64,000 nt of DNA, taken from assembly GCF_019711195.1 (NCBI RefSeq), contig NZ_CP081299.1, positions 5,428,501 through 5,492,500 on the forward strand, given 5' to 3'. The stretch is from Dyadobacter sp. NIV53. GTDB lineage: Bacteria > Bacteroidota > Bacteroidia > Cytophagales > Spirosomataceae. The notes beneath the pieces were generated by a model, which did no database searches, was not told the DNA's origin, and worked only from the letters and a program-made list of their open reading frames with translations. Below, piece by piece: positions 25,648 through 35,657 of this stretch. The position numbers and the translations under genes were made by a program. The first letter of the stretch is position 1. Each line of letters opens with the position of its first letter.

Positions 25648-27393
25648 ATGCGCATAGGAGTATTTTTTGGAGGCCCTTCCCGTGAAAGGGAAATTTCTTT
25701 TGCTGGTGGAAAAACCGCCTTCGAATATTTAGATAAGTCGCTCTTTGAGCCAATCCCGATTTTTGTAGACAGTTTCGGACGCTTTATCAAGCTTGAACAT
25801 ACTTACATGTATGCCAGTGAAATAAGGGACTTTTATCCATCCGCTCAAATGCAACGGGATGGATTCAAAACATACATAGATTCATATCCGCATCTGGCTA
25901 ATGAACCTGTTCCTTCCGAAATAGGTACCCAGCTAACTCCCGCTGAATTCAATTCTCATTTTGATTTTGCATTTCTGGCCATGCATGGCCCTGGCTGTGA
26001 AGATGGTGCTATACAGGGCTTATTGGAATGGTATCAAATTCCTTATAGCGGTCCGGGTTTAATGGGATCTGCGGTGGGAATTGATAAGATATTACAAAAT
26101 GAAATGATCGCCCTTGTTAACGGTCAGGAGAAAAAAAGCTGGACACTTCGTTATGACCAGTGGATTCCAAATGAATATCCGATTTTATTTAAGGTGCTGA
26201 AAAAGCATCTTGGCCTGCCTTTGGTTATTAAGGCGCCGCATCAGGGATCTTCCATTGGTGTAGCTATTGTAAAACAAGATTCTCTGGGAGATTTTATTGC
26301 AGCTATAAACCAGTGCTTTTTTCAGGTCGAAATTGAAAGCAGCACCTGGAAATCCATGGATGCAGCTCAAAAACATATTTGGGCACAGAAAATGGCCAAT
26401 CTGGATGAAGGAATTGCTTATCCGGTTGTAATTAAAGGCAAGAGCATATATCTTCCCCAGCAATTAATTGAAGAACTGGATTCTTATTTTTCAAATCAGG
26501 CTGAAACATTATTTATCAGCAGTTCAAATGCAGAAGACCAGGTATTAATTGAAGAATTTATAGACGGCCAGGAATTTTCCTGCGGCTGCATTCAATTTGA
26601 TAACGGTAAACCATTGGCATTGCCTCCAAGTGAAGTAATTAACCTGGCAGAAGTTTTTGATTTCAATGCGAAATATAAGCCCGGAGGAAGCCGTAAACGT
26701 ATTCCGGTTGAGACAACTCTTGGAAAAAACCAGGAAATTCAACAGGTTATTGCACAGGTTTTTGAGCAGTTGGGAATTAATGTTTGCGTTCGGATTGATG
26801 GTTTTTTAACACCCGAGGGCACTATTTTACTACACGACCCGAATACAATTCCCGGTATGTCGCCAACTTCATTCATTTTTAAACAAATGGCAGAAATTGG
26901 CCTGAATGTTACACAGGCACTTACTTATCTTATTCGCCAGTCGATCAGGGAAAGAACCAGAACCGGAAAAAATACATGGCAGCTGCGCAATCTTCTTCAG
27001 GGTTTGGACGAAAAAATTACAAAAGAAAAGTCCAGACAAAAGCCGTTGAAAGGAATTGTATTTGAAGCTTCCGATGAACAATATGCGTTGGCCCGGTTAG
27101 CTTATGGAAAAACAAATGCCGAAGGGAAATATACCCCGGTACCTGTTTTACTTGCAGATGATGGTAAATACTATCAGCTTCCTAATCCGTTCATGTTCAA
27201 GGAGTATATAGCCGACGTTGAAAATCTGCTCCATCAGGAACGCCATCCATTATTGGTTGAAACGTCGGAGAGAGCAAAACCTACAACAGCGTTTTATGGA
27301 GGCGATGTAGAATATCAGGTAAAAGCTTATAATGATATTGAGTCTATAAATCTGGTAGAGAATTGGATATACGTAAAAAATGACGGTTTATAA
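25648..27393 (+). CDS. D-Ala-D-Ala ligase-like ATP-grasp protein, enlarged
   Basis: From ATG 25648 the protein is 581 residues, against about 310-360 for Ddl. The N-terminal domain matches Ddl (RIGVFFGGPSREREISFAGG). Further Ddl-like blocks are AMHGPGCEDGAIQGLLEWYQIPYSGPG, VIKAPHQGSSIGVAIV, LIEEFIDGQEFSCG and the metal-ligand region HDPNTIPGMSPTSFIFKQM. Extra material consists of an insertion of about 70 residues in the ATP-grasp core and a C-terminal extension. The extension (about residues 468-528) resembles the N-terminal domain again: GKT, then P-V-P-V and D-x-G-x4-L at matching spacing. It may ligate D-Ala or another dipeptide-like substrate; a separate standard Ddl may exist elsewhere. 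Frames open upstream to a TTG at 25624 add nothing conserved. Confidence 0.82.
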   Translation: MRIGVFFGGPSREREISFAGGKTAFEYLDKSLFEPIPIFVDSFGRFIKLEHTYMYASEIRDFYPSAQMQRDGFKTYIDSYPHLANEPVPSEIGTQLTPAEFNSHFDFAFLAMHGPGCEDGAIQGLLEWYQIPYSGPGLMGSAVGIDKILQNEMIALVNGQEKKSWTLRYDQWIPNEYPILFKVLKKHLGLPLVIKAPHQGSSIGVAIVKQDSLGDFIAAINQCFFQVEIESSTWKSMDAAQKHIWAQKMANLDEGIAYPVVIKGKSIYLPQQLIEELDSYFSNQAETLFISSSNAEDQVLIEEFIDGQEFSCGCIQFDNGKPLALPPSEVINLAEVFDFNAKYKPGGSRKRIPVETTLGKNQEIQQVIAQVFEQLGINVCVRIDGFLTPEGTILLHDPNTIPGMSPTSFIFKQMAEIGLNVTQALTYLIRQSIRERTRTGKNTWQLRNLLQGLDEKITKEKSRQKPLKGIVFEASDEQYALARLAYGKTNAEGKYTPVPVLLADDGKYYQLPNPFMFKEYIADVENLLHQERHPLLVETSERAKPTTAFYGGDVEYQVKAYNDIESINLVENWIYVKNDGL

Positions 27394-27547
27394 TGAAATT
27401 GGTATTTTTTAACGGATATAGCCTTTTTTAGAACTGTTTTTTTATTAATTTTCAATTTACAGACAGCTTAAAGAGTTTTTTATTCCTGACTTTTTAAATT
27501 GTGTACTTTTACATAAAATTAATTGAGTTAGATAATTCTACATATTG

Positions 27548-30268
27548 ATGGCACACGGCGCGGAAAAAGTAAGGTTAAGCCTTCAGAAGGAAAATAAAGG
27601 ATGGAAGAAATGGGGGCCATATTTGTCTGAACGTCAGTGGGGCACAGTGAGAGAGGATTATAGCGGAAACGGAGATGCCTGGAATTATATCACTCACGAA
27701 ATGGCTTATTCGAAGGCATATCGCTGGGGAGAAGATGGTATTGGAGGGTTTTCAGATAATAAACAGCACATTTGTTTATCATTTGCTTTCTGGAACCATA
27801 ATGATAAGCTCATCAAAGAAAGAATTTTCGGGCTGACAAACCGTGAGTCCAATCATGGGGAAGACGTGAAGGAAATGTACTACTATCTGGATAGTACGCC
27901 TACACATTCTTATACCAAAATGCTTTACAAATATCCTCATCAGGCTTTTCCATATGATGAATTACGGCAGGAAAATGGCCGCAGGGGGAAAGAGGATCCT
28001 GAGTATGAAATTATGGATACAGGCGTGTTCGATAACAACGAATACTTCGATATTTTCATAGAACACGCCAAAGCGGATGAGGAGGATATCATGATGAAAG
28101 TCACGATCTTTAACCGCGGCCCGAAAGATGCCCCGATCACATTGCTTCCTACTATTATGTTCAGGAATACATGGTCGTGGGGTTACGAAGCGTACAATTA
28201 TAAACCGATGATGAACGGTATTTCCAACCGTTTAATAGAAGTTACGCATAGAAAACACGGAAAATATAATTTGTATCTGGAAGGTGCCGATGAATTGTTG
28301 TTTTGTGAAAATGAAACCAATTACAAAAAGCTTTATGGTACTGCCAATACCACAGCTTACCCAAAAGACGGTATCAACGACTATATTATTAGTGGTAAAA
28401 AAGCAACTACTGTTAATCCTAACAGTATTGGTACAAAAGCATCTGCAAGGTTTACCAAAACAATTAAAGCAGGTGAAAGTGTTTCCTTCCGGATGCGCTT
28501 TGTAAATCATACCATTTCTGAACCCTTTGGAGGTTTTGAGGATCTTTTCACCAAACGCATTCGTGAAGCCGATGAATTTTATGATGATCTTCAAAAGGAT
28601 GTAACGGATGCCGACCTGAAATCCATTCAGCGCCAGTCTTATGCAGGAATGTTATGGAGCAAACAGTTCTATTATTACAATGTATACGAATGGCTGAAAG
28701 GCGATCCTGCACAGCCCGGGCCTAATCAGGGCAGGAAATGGGGGCGAAATTCCGGCTGGAAGCACTTATATGCGGCCAATATTATATCCATGCCAGATAA
28801 ATGGGAGTATCCCTGGTTTGCAGCCTGGGACCTCGCTTTTCATTGTGTTCCGCTGGCACGCGTAGATGCAGCATTTGCTAAAAGACAGCTGGAAATTCTT
28901 CTGCGTGAATATTATATGCACCCCAACGGTCAGATTCCAGCTTATGAATGGAATTTTTCTGATGTAAACCCACCTGTGCACGGCTGGGCAACATGGAAGG
29001 TTTATGAAATTGACCAGGAGCAAAATAACGGAGTAGGGGATGTTGAGTTTCTAGAAAAAATATTTCATAAACTGCTTCTGAACTTTACCTGGTGGGTCAA
29101 TCAGAAAGATGATACCGGTAATAATATTTTTAGCGGCGGGTTCTTAGGATTGGATAATATTGGTGTTTTTGACCGTTCGACCCCGATGCCTTTTGGCGGA
29201 AAATTACAGCAGGCAGATGCTACCGGCTGGATGGCCATGTACACGCTGAACATGTTGCGCATTTCTGTGGAAATTGCATTGGTTCATCCGGTTTATCAGG
29301 ATATGGCTTCCAAGTTTTTTGAGCACTTCCTGCATATTGCCGGAGCTATGGAATCTATTGGTGGTAAAAACTCTTCTATCAGTCTCTGGGACGAGGAAGA
29401 CCAGTTTTATTATGATGTAATCCATATTCCAAACGGTCAAAGTATTCTTTTAAAAGTTCGTTCAATTGTAGGTTTAATCCCTTTGTTTGCGGTCGAAATC
29501 CTTGATCCTCAGAATCTGGACAAAATGCCTGTTTTCAAACGACGTGTGGAATGGGTATTGGCAAACCGTCCGGATCTGGCCCGTTTAATATCCCGTTGGT
29601 TTGAGTCCGGAAAAGGTGAAAACCGCTTGCTTTCTATTCTTCGTGGCCACCGTATGAAAATGATCATGAAGCGTATGCTGGACGAAAGCGAATTTTTGTC
29701 AGATTATGGTGTAAGGGCTTTGTCCAAATACCATGAAGAAAATCCATATAAATTTTATATCAACGGGGAAGTATTGCAGGTAGATTATACACCTGCCGAA
29801 GCTTTAACGGATATTATGGGTGGTAATTCCAACTGGCGCGGACCAATATGGTTCCCCTTGAATTACCTGATTTTCGATTCATTGATGAAATTCCATGCCT
29901 ATTATGGAGAAGATTTTATGATCGAATATCCCACCAATTCAGGAAATCTGGTAACGATTAAAGATGCTGCAGTTGCTATTGCAGGCCGTTTGATCAATAT
30001 CTTCAAAAAAGATGCTGATGGAAACCGGGCGGTATACGGAAATGATGAAAAATTGCAGAAAGATCCTCATTTTAATGACCATGTGTTGTTTTACGAGTAT
30101 TTTCACGGAGATAACGGACGCGGCTGCGGAGCAAGCCACCAGACGGGTTGGACGGGGCTGGTCGCTGAACTAATCCACAAAACAGCTAAGGAAACAATGA
30201 AGGATGTATCGGTTAAGGAAATTCCGAAAGATGCTTCACAGGAAGAAAAAAAGAAGAACTGGAAATAA
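27548..30268 (+). CDS. MGH1/GH63-like glycoside hydrolase (predicted alpha-glucosidase)
   Basis: The 906-residue protein has no signal peptide. Its N-terminal third is beta-rich (WKKWGPYLSERQWGTVREDYSGNGDAW). The C-terminal half is an (alpha/alpha)6-barrel of the mannosylglycerate hydrolase/GH63 type, seen in WEYPWFAAWDLAFHCVPLARVD, NGQIPAYEWNFSDVNPP and DATGWMAMYTLNML. Near the end, NSNWRGPIWFPLNYLIFDS and HQTGWTGLVAELI are typical. GH63 enzymes remove glucose from alpha-linked saccharides; this subfamily is often annotated simply as glucosidase. It precedes a phosphohexomutase gene on the same strand, which suggests cytoplasmic use of released glucose, but a 154-base gap with a large hairpin separates them. 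An in-frame TTG one codon upstream is less likely as the start. Confidence 0.85.
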   Translation: MAHGAEKVRLSLQKENKGWKKWGPYLSERQWGTVREDYSGNGDAWNYITHEMAYSKAYRWGEDGIGGFSDNKQHICLSFAFWNHNDKLIKERIFGLTNRESNHGEDVKEMYYYLDSTPTHSYTKMLYKYPHQAFPYDELRQENGRRGKEDPEYEIMDTGVFDNNEYFDIFIEHAKADEEDIMMKVTIFNRGPKDAPITLLPTIMFRNTWSWGYEAYNYKPMMNGISNRLIEVTHRKHGKYNLYLEGADELLFCENETNYKKLYGTANTTAYPKDGINDYIISGKKATTVNPNSIGTKASARFTKTIKAGESVSFRMRFVNHTISEPFGGFEDLFTKRIREADEFYDDLQKDVTDADLKSIQRQSYAGMLWSKQFYYYNVYEWLKGDPAQPGPNQGRKWGRNSGWKHLYAANIISMPDKWEYPWFAAWDLAFHCVPLARVDAAFAKRQLEILLREYYMHPNGQIPAYEWNFSDVNPPVHGWATWKVYEIDQEQNNGVGDVEFLEKIFHKLLLNFTWWVNQKDDTGNNIFSGGFLGLDNIGVFDRSTPMPFGGKLQQADATGWMAMYTLNMLRISVEIALVHPVYQDMASKFFEHFLHIAGAMESIGGKNSSISLWDEEDQFYYDVIHIPNGQSILLKVRSIVGLIPLFAVEILDPQNLDKMPVFKRRVEWVLANRPDLARLISRWFESGKGENRLLSILRGHRMKMIMKRMLDESEFLSDYGVRALSKYHEENPYKFYINGEVLQVDYTPAEALTDIMGGNSNWRGPIWFPLNYLIFDSLMKFHAYYGEDFMIEYPTNSGNLVTIKDAAVAIAGRLINIFKKDADGNRAVYGNDEKLQKDPHFNDHVLFYEYFHGDNGRGCGASHQTGWTGLVAELIHKTAKETMKDVSVKEIPKDASQEEKKKNWK

Positions 30269-30329
30269 GTAAATAATTCCGGTATATATTTACATTTATG
30301 GTGTTAAAGGCATTAAAAGAATAACTCTT

Positions 30330-30385
30330 AGTCCCTTTTTGATATAAATAACTGATATTCAGTTTTTCTGTATCGAAAAGGGACT
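30330..30385 (+). repeat. 56-nt nested hairpin in the phosphohexomutase leader
   Basis: AGTCCCTTTTTGATA (30330-30344) pairs with TATCGAAAAGGGACT (30371-30385), 15 pairs with one G-U. Inside it AACTGA (30350-30355) pairs with TCAGTT (30359-30364). No T-run follows, so it is not a plain terminator. It ends 37 bases before the mutase ATG. Confidence 0.7.
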
Positions 30386-30421
30386 TGGTTTACAATTTTT
30401 ATCTAAAATCTAAACTTGACT

Positions 30422-32185
30422 ATGACTGCAAAATTAGAACCGAATGTAATGGCCAAAGTGAATAGCTGGCTCAACGGTGATTATGATATTGATACGAAAC
30501 AATCTATTCAGCAATTGATCGATGAGTCAAATGATACTGAATTAACGGATGCGTTTTACAAAGATCTGGAATTCGGAACAGGTGGTTTACGGGGATTAAT
30601 AGGAATTGGCTCTAACCGCATGAACCGTTATACGGTTGGAACTGCAACTCAGGGGCTGGCAAATTACCTGAACAAAGCATTTCCTAATGAAGCTAAAAGT
30701 GTAGCTATAGCATATGACAGCCGCATAAAGTCAGATGAATTTGCTAAGATTATTGCAGATATATTTTCCGCAAACGGAATTGATGTTTACTTGTTTGAAG
30801 CATTACGTCCAACGCCTGAATTGTCTTTCGCTATTCGTGAACTGGGTTGTAAAAGTGGCGTTGTTGTAACGGCTTCGCATAATCCCAAAGAATATAATGG
30901 TTATAAGGCTTATTGGGATGATGGCTCACAGGTTGTAGCCCCACATGATGCAAATATCATCGACGAAGTAAATGCAATCAAGTCCATTGATGATGTGAAA
31001 TTTGATGGTGATCCTTCTAAGATCACTAAAATTGGTGCTGATATTGATGAAAAATATCTGAACCATATATTATCGCTTTCTATTTCGAAAGATGCAATTG
31101 TACGCCAGAAAGATCTGAAAATTGTATATACGCCTTTGCATGGAACTGGGGTAACATTAGTGCCTAAATTATTGGCTAAAATGGGTTTTGAGGCAGTTAC
31201 TATCATTACAGAACAGGCTGAACCTAATGGAAACGGACAATTCCCAACGGTTGTTTACCCAAATCCGGAGGAAACAGAAGCAATGTCCAAAGCAGTGGAA
31301 AAGGCCAAAGAAATTGATGCTGATCTCGTATTGGGAACGGATCCTGATGCTGACAGAGTTGGTATTGCAGCTAAAAACCACCACGGTGAAATTCAGCTTT
31401 TGAATGGTAACCAGACGGCCAGCGTATTAATTTATTACCTTTTAAATGCCTGGAAAGACGCCGGGAAACTTACCGGAACTCAGTTTGTTTGTAAAACCAT
31501 TGTTACGACGGATCTTATCGATAAAATGGCCGCAGCGTTTGATGTCAAATGTTATAATACATTGACTGGATTCAAATTTATTGCGCAGGTAATCCGTGAA
31601 AAAGAAGGTATTGAGCAGTTTATCGGCGGAGGCGAAGAAAGCTACGGTTATCTAATCGGGGATGCAGTTCGTGATAAAGATGCCATTGCATCCTGCGCCA
31701 TGATTGCCGAGCTGACTGCTTATGCAAAAGACAAGGGATTAAGCCTTTTTGATATGTTAATGGAAATCTACAAGCAATTTGGTTTCTATTACGAAGGTTT
31801 GATCTCTCTTACTAAAAAAGGTAAAGCCGGTGCAGATGAAATTCAGCATATGATGGCAGATTTCAGGGTAAATCCACCAAAAACACTTGCTGGCTCGCCA
31901 GTAACACGTATGGATGATTACAAAGCACTGACTACTACGGACTTTACCAGCGGAACTACAACGTCCATTCCATCAGGTGAAATGGGAATTGAACCATCCA
32001 ATGTATTGCAGTTCTTCACTGAGGATGGTACTAAATTTACTTGCCGTCCATCCGGAACTGAACCGAAAATTAAGTTCTACGTAGGAGTTCGTGCGACGTT
32101 GGAAAAGAATGAAGATTTTGACAGCGTTTATGCAACTTTGAAAGATAAAGTGCAGGCAATAGGTGAGGAGTTGGGATTGAAATAA
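30422..32185 (+). CDS. phospho-sugar mutase (phosphoglucomutase/phosphomannomutase)
   Basis: The 587-residue enzyme has all four alpha-D-phosphohexomutase marks. The phosphoserine loop is TASHNPKEYNGYK, the metal loop DPDADRVG, the sugar-binding loop GGGEESYGYL, and the phosphate-binding loop RPSGTEPKIKFY in the C-terminal domain. Length fits the larger PgcA/PGM2-type group (550-600 residues) rather than the 450-residue ManB/GlmM type. It interconverts hexose 1- and 6-phosphates for glycolysis, glycogen or cell-wall sugars. It stands after a GH63-like gene and before a bidirectional terminator. The start is taken as ATG 30422; a TTG two codons earlier is possible. Confidence 0.94.
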   Translation: MTAKLEPNVMAKVNSWLNGDYDIDTKQSIQQLIDESNDTELTDAFYKDLEFGTGGLRGLIGIGSNRMNRYTVGTATQGLANYLNKAFPNEAKSVAIAYDSRIKSDEFAKIIADIFSANGIDVYLFEALRPTPELSFAIRELGCKSGVVVTASHNPKEYNGYKAYWDDGSQVVAPHDANIIDEVNAIKSIDDVKFDGDPSKITKIGADIDEKYLNHILSLSISKDAIVRQKDLKIVYTPLHGTGVTLVPKLLAKMGFEAVTIITEQAEPNGNGQFPTVVYPNPEETEAMSKAVEKAKEIDADLVLGTDPDADRVGIAAKNHHGEIQLLNGNQTASVLIYYLLNAWKDAGKLTGTQFVCKTIVTTDLIDKMAAAFDVKCYNTLTGFKFIAQVIREKEGIEQFIGGGEESYGYLIGDAVRDKDAIASCAMIAELTAYAKDKGLSLFDMLMEIYKQFGFYYEGLISLTKKGKAGADEIQHMMADFRVNPPKTLAGSPVTRMDDYKALTTTDFTSGTTTSIPSGEMGIEPSNVLQFFTEDGTKFTCRPSGTEPKIKFYVGVRATLEKNEDFDSVYATLKDKVQAIGEELGLK

Positions 32186-32198
32186 GGATACAGATACA

Positions 32199-32238
32199 AA
32201 AAACGGCAGTTCTCTTTTCGAAGACAACTGCCGTTTTT
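32199..32238. terminator. bidirectional terminator between the mutase gene and the DUF1501 gene
   Basis: AAAAACGGCAGTT (32199-32211) and AACTGCCGTTTTT (32226-32238) form a perfect 13-bp stem around a 14-base loop, with A and T tracts at the ends, between two convergent genes. Confidence 0.92.
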
Positions 32239-32258
32239 ATATAAAGTTAAAGTAAAAA

Positions 32259-33836
32259 TTATCTCAAAATCATCACAGGTTTAACAACAGAATGCTTGTC
32301 GTTTTCTAACCGGATAAAGTATTTTCCTGAGGTGATGTTCGGCTTTTTAATCCGTATTTGTGTTGTGGACAAATATGTAACCTGAAGGGGCAAAACCCGG
32401 CCGTTCATATCCGTTATAGTAAGTTTATCATTCCCCTGTATCATCAGCCCTGACTCCACATAAATTTCTTCATTAGCAGGATTGGGATAAACATTGATCC
32501 GTTCCGTAGATATGGGTTTAATATCCGGAACTTGTTTATTAAAAATCGGAAGATTCGTAAACATCGTATCAAACATAACACTTTTTGCTAAATCATCAGA
32601 AGCGCCCAGCCAATCGGTTAAAATACTCGAATATACTTGCCTGTAATCATTCTGGATTTTAATGTTGTTTCCAACCAAATCTGTCAGATCCGGATTTTTG
32701 CCAATTATGCGGGTTTTGATTTCACTTCCAAAAACGAACATTGGTGATGCCCAGCCATGATCCGTTCCCCGGCTTCCATTGGAAATAGCCCGGCGCCCAA
32801 ATTCCGAGAATGTCATCCCAGCTACTTTGTCTTCCTTACCGTTGGCTTTAAGGTCATCCAAAAAAATCTTGATGCCTTCGGACAAATATTTCAGCAGAGT
32901 GGCGTGTTTTCCCTGTGTAGTATCCGTAATGTCCACCTGCTGCGAGTGTGTATCAAATCCACCCAGTGTTACATAGTAAATCTTCGTTTTTAATCCTCCT
33001 GCAATAAGCCTGGATACAATTTTAAGCTGATCAAATAAAGAATTATCTGTAGGATAAACTACCATGTTTTTCCCTTTAGCAGATGCTTCTTTCAAACGTC
33101 CTGCATATGCAACCGAAGAAGTTTGTTGCTGGCGAATGAAGGCAGTATATTTTCCGGCCGGGGTATTCGGTAGTTCCCCGGGATTTATGACCGGTTTATC
33201 TCCAATAATCTGTGAAAAAGTGTCAGGATCCTGTATGGAAAGCCCTCCAGGACTACTGCTTGTGTTAAACGTCGTAGAAGAAATGGAAGAAATCTGAATT
33301 GCCATTGGATCCGGAAAATTTGCATTAGGGTATGCATCCGGGAACTGATCATAGCTTTGTTCAAGATATCGCCCGAGCCAGCCCGATGTAGAAAGTTTGT
33401 CTGAGTCAACGGCGGTAAACCATATATCGTTCGCACGGAAATGCGAAAAATTCGGATTAGGATATCCGGTTGCATGGACAATCGACAACTTGCCTTCGTT
33501 AAAGAGAGTCTGAAGACCGGTCATCGAAGGATGTAGTCCGGTTTCCGGAAAGCCATCCAGTTTTAATGCTTTATTTTCCGGAATAGCAATATTGCCCCTG
33601 AAATTACTTGCAGTGTAAGTACTGTATTGGTCCAGCGGAAGTACCATATTCAGCCCATCATTTCCACCGTTCAGCTGAATTACCACCAAAATTTTGTCAT
33701 TTGCCTCTGCCAGTTCAAGCATTGCTTTCATAAAGGGAGAGCTCGCATTGGTTTCTGCACGCGCGCCATATCCGTCTAAAACCAGAGGGAGAAAGAACGA
33801 GGAAGTTGCATATTGTAGAAATTCACGACGTTTCAT
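32259..33836 (-). CDS. DUF1501 protein with Tat signal and T9SS type A sorting domain
   Basis: The 525-residue protein begins with a twin-arginine signal (MKRREFLQYATSSFFLPLVL). The DUF1501 sulfatase-like domain contains LVVIQLNGGNDGLNMVLPLD, GLHPSMTGLQTLFNEGKL, then FDTHSQQ and TFSEFGRRAISNGSRGTDHGWASP. The last 80 residues are a type IX secretion sorting domain (INVYPNPANEEIYVES, then ITSGKYFIRLEN and KPVMIL). It is thus predicted to cross the inner membrane folded through Tat, possibly with a cofactor, and then the outer membrane through T9SS. It lies 51 bases after the DUF1800 gene on the same strand; the two families are nearly always paired. The biochemical function is unknown. Confidence 0.92.
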   Translation of the reverse strand: MKRREFLQYATSSFFLPLVLDGYGARAETNASSPFMKAMLELAEANDKILVVIQLNGGNDGLNMVLPLDQYSTYTASNFRGNIAIPENKALKLDGFPETGLHPSMTGLQTLFNEGKLSIVHATGYPNPNFSHFRANDIWFTAVDSDKLSTSGWLGRYLEQSYDQFPDAYPNANFPDPMAIQISSISSTTFNTSSSPGGLSIQDPDTFSQIIGDKPVINPGELPNTPAGKYTAFIRQQQTSSVAYAGRLKEASAKGKNMVVYPTDNSLFDQLKIVSRLIAGGLKTKIYYVTLGGFDTHSQQVDITDTTQGKHATLLKYLSEGIKIFLDDLKANGKEDKVAGMTFSEFGRRAISNGSRGTDHGWASPMFVFGSEIKTRIIGKNPDLTDLVGNNIKIQNDYRQVYSSILTDWLGASDDLAKSVMFDTMFTNLPIFNKQVPDIKPISTERINVYPNPANEEIYVESGLMIQGNDKLTITDMNGRVLPLQVTYLSTTQIRIKKPNITSGKYFIRLENDKHSVVKPVMILR

Positions 33837-33887
33837 AACGAGAGTAATTAATTTGGAAATAAGATCATTAACTTATTTCCCGCTGTT

Positions 33888-35450
33888 CTATCCCATCTGA
33901 AATTCAGCGAGACGAAGCAGATAGAGGTACATATTATCAATTTTCATTTTGACCGCAGTCATTTTGGCACTATTGACCGGATCTGCTTTATAAAGGTTCC
34001 ATTCTGCTCCCCATTCGTAACGCGGCAGGCCAGGTACGAGTATCTCATCAATTATGTAATCTTTTTGCGCCTGGGTCAGATCAGATGCAAAAAGATATTT
34101 AGTCAGTTCATCTACCAACACTACCGGATCAGCCGGGTTTGATACCTTTTTTGCCAAATCCAGTGAATTAATATTGATGGTAGTATTGGTTGTTCCGGTT
34201 ATTAAGGCATTGGTGTAAGCTCCTCTTAGCGCTAACGTTGTGGAGTTTATCCAAAGTTCATAGAAATCCGTATCATAATAAGGACGCCAGCCAAAAACAG
34301 TTTCCTGACCAAAAACTTCCATTTGCAGCTCTTTTGCATAATTGGCTATGTATAACAGATAAGCGTCAAAATCTTTCCTGTTTTTCAAAGGATCGGGTAC
34401 CGGCTGGTTAAAATGAACAAGCGTTCCGATGAGCAGATCCAGCGGAGATTTGATCTGCGAACCGATGAGCTGTTCGTCATAAAAATGACTGGAGTTGAGC
34501 AGTTGTGTTAATACAGGTTTTATTTCGTAATCTTTTTGAAATAAAACCGCCAATGGTTGAATTACTTCATTTTCAATTGTTGACGAAATCTCTGCCTGTA
34601 CAAACCATCGGTAAATTTTTCGGACAATAAATAAAGCAGTTTCCTTTTGCCGCAGGATCATGTCAATAAGTTCACCAAGTTCCAGAGCACCTGCGCTTGC
34701 TCCCGTCCTTCCTTTTATAACTGTATTCTGATAATAGGAGGAAAAGGTTTTATCACCGTTATTATGCTTGGATGATTTAAATTCAACATTAATATCTGCG
34801 GAAATAGTATCCCGGTAGCCGGTAAGCGTCCAGCCTGTTAGTATAGCTGCTGCATTCTTGACATCATTTTCATTATAATTACCCTGCCCGATAGTAAACA
34901 ATTCCTGTAGCTCTCTGCCATAATTTTCATTGGGCTTTGACAGTACATTTTCGTTGCCGTCCAGATAAGTCAGCATGGCCGGGTCCTTTGTTATTTCGAG
35001 CAAAAAGGTCCTGAAATTACCCAGTGCATACTTTCTCAGGAGCTTATATTGCAGATAAATAAATCTTGCGTCATTGACATCTATTGTTGAAGAAACAAAA
35101 TGGTTTTGCCAGAACAATGTCATTTTTTCAATGATGTTCTCTCTCTGGCCAATCATATTTGCGATCCACCATCTTTTGATCAGAATACGCCTTCCATTAT
35201 CGTTCTCGTTTCTTTGTGCAGAAGTTATACCCGGATATCCCCATGGTAAATTATCAAATAATTTGCTTTCCTTATCCAATGGCGGATCAGGGGCATTTGT
35301 ATCGGAAAGAAATGATTTAACAATGGTTCCCGCAGTTTTTCCTGTTAATTTTTCTATTGTTTCCGGTGAACTGCCAAAGGTGATTCTTCGCAACAGATGA
35401 GCAACCTGCCGGGAGCTTAAGGGTTTGTCGTATTTATCAATTAAAGCCAT
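33888..35450 (-). CDS. DUF1800 protein
   Basis: The 520-residue protein matches DUF1800 along its length. It shows RQVAHLLRRITFGSSPE near the start, then MTLFWQNHFVSS, GRELQELFTIGQGNYNENDV, AAAILTGWTL and the later IYRWFVQAEIS and FYDEQLIGSQIKSPLDLLIG. No signal peptide is seen at the N-terminus. The function is unknown. DUF1800 and DUF1501 genes form a conserved pair in environmental bacteria, and here DUF1800 is upstream with a 51-base gap, so one transcript is likely. The 5' end faces a divergent gene across about 200 bases. Confidence 0.93.
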   Translation of the reverse strand: MALIDKYDKPLSSRQVAHLLRRITFGSSPETIEKLTGKTAGTIVKSFLSDTNAPDPPLDKESKLFDNLPWGYPGITSAQRNENDNGRRILIKRWWIANMIGQRENIIEKMTLFWQNHFVSSTIDVNDARFIYLQYKLLRKYALGNFRTFLLEITKDPAMLTYLDGNENVLSKPNENYGRELQELFTIGQGNYNENDVKNAAAILTGWTLTGYRDTISADINVEFKSSKHNNGDKTFSSYYQNTVIKGRTGASAGALELGELIDMILRQKETALFIVRKIYRWFVQAEISSTIENEVIQPLAVLFQKDYEIKPVLTQLLNSSHFYDEQLIGSQIKSPLDLLIGTLVHFNQPVPDPLKNRKDFDAYLLYIANYAKELQMEVFGQETVFGWRPYYDTDFYELWINSTTLALRGAYTNALITGTTNTTININSLDLAKKVSNPADPVVLVDELTKYLFASDLTQAQKDYIIDEILVPGLPRYEWGAEWNLYKADPVNSAKMTAVKMKIDNMYLYLLRLAEFQMG

Positions 35451-35657
35451 AATCTTAACGAGCTGAGTTTACACCCATTGCAGCAGAGTATATCATTTTC
35501 CTGGATTAAGGTTAAATTTGATACTTTTGCAGTATGTGTCTTTCTTTAAACTTTATCTTTTTTGCAACAGTGATATAACAAAATAGGTACTAAACAGATA
35601 GATTACAAAGCCCTGATTTATATTTGGGGTGAATTGCCTTTTTTACGTGGTTATACA

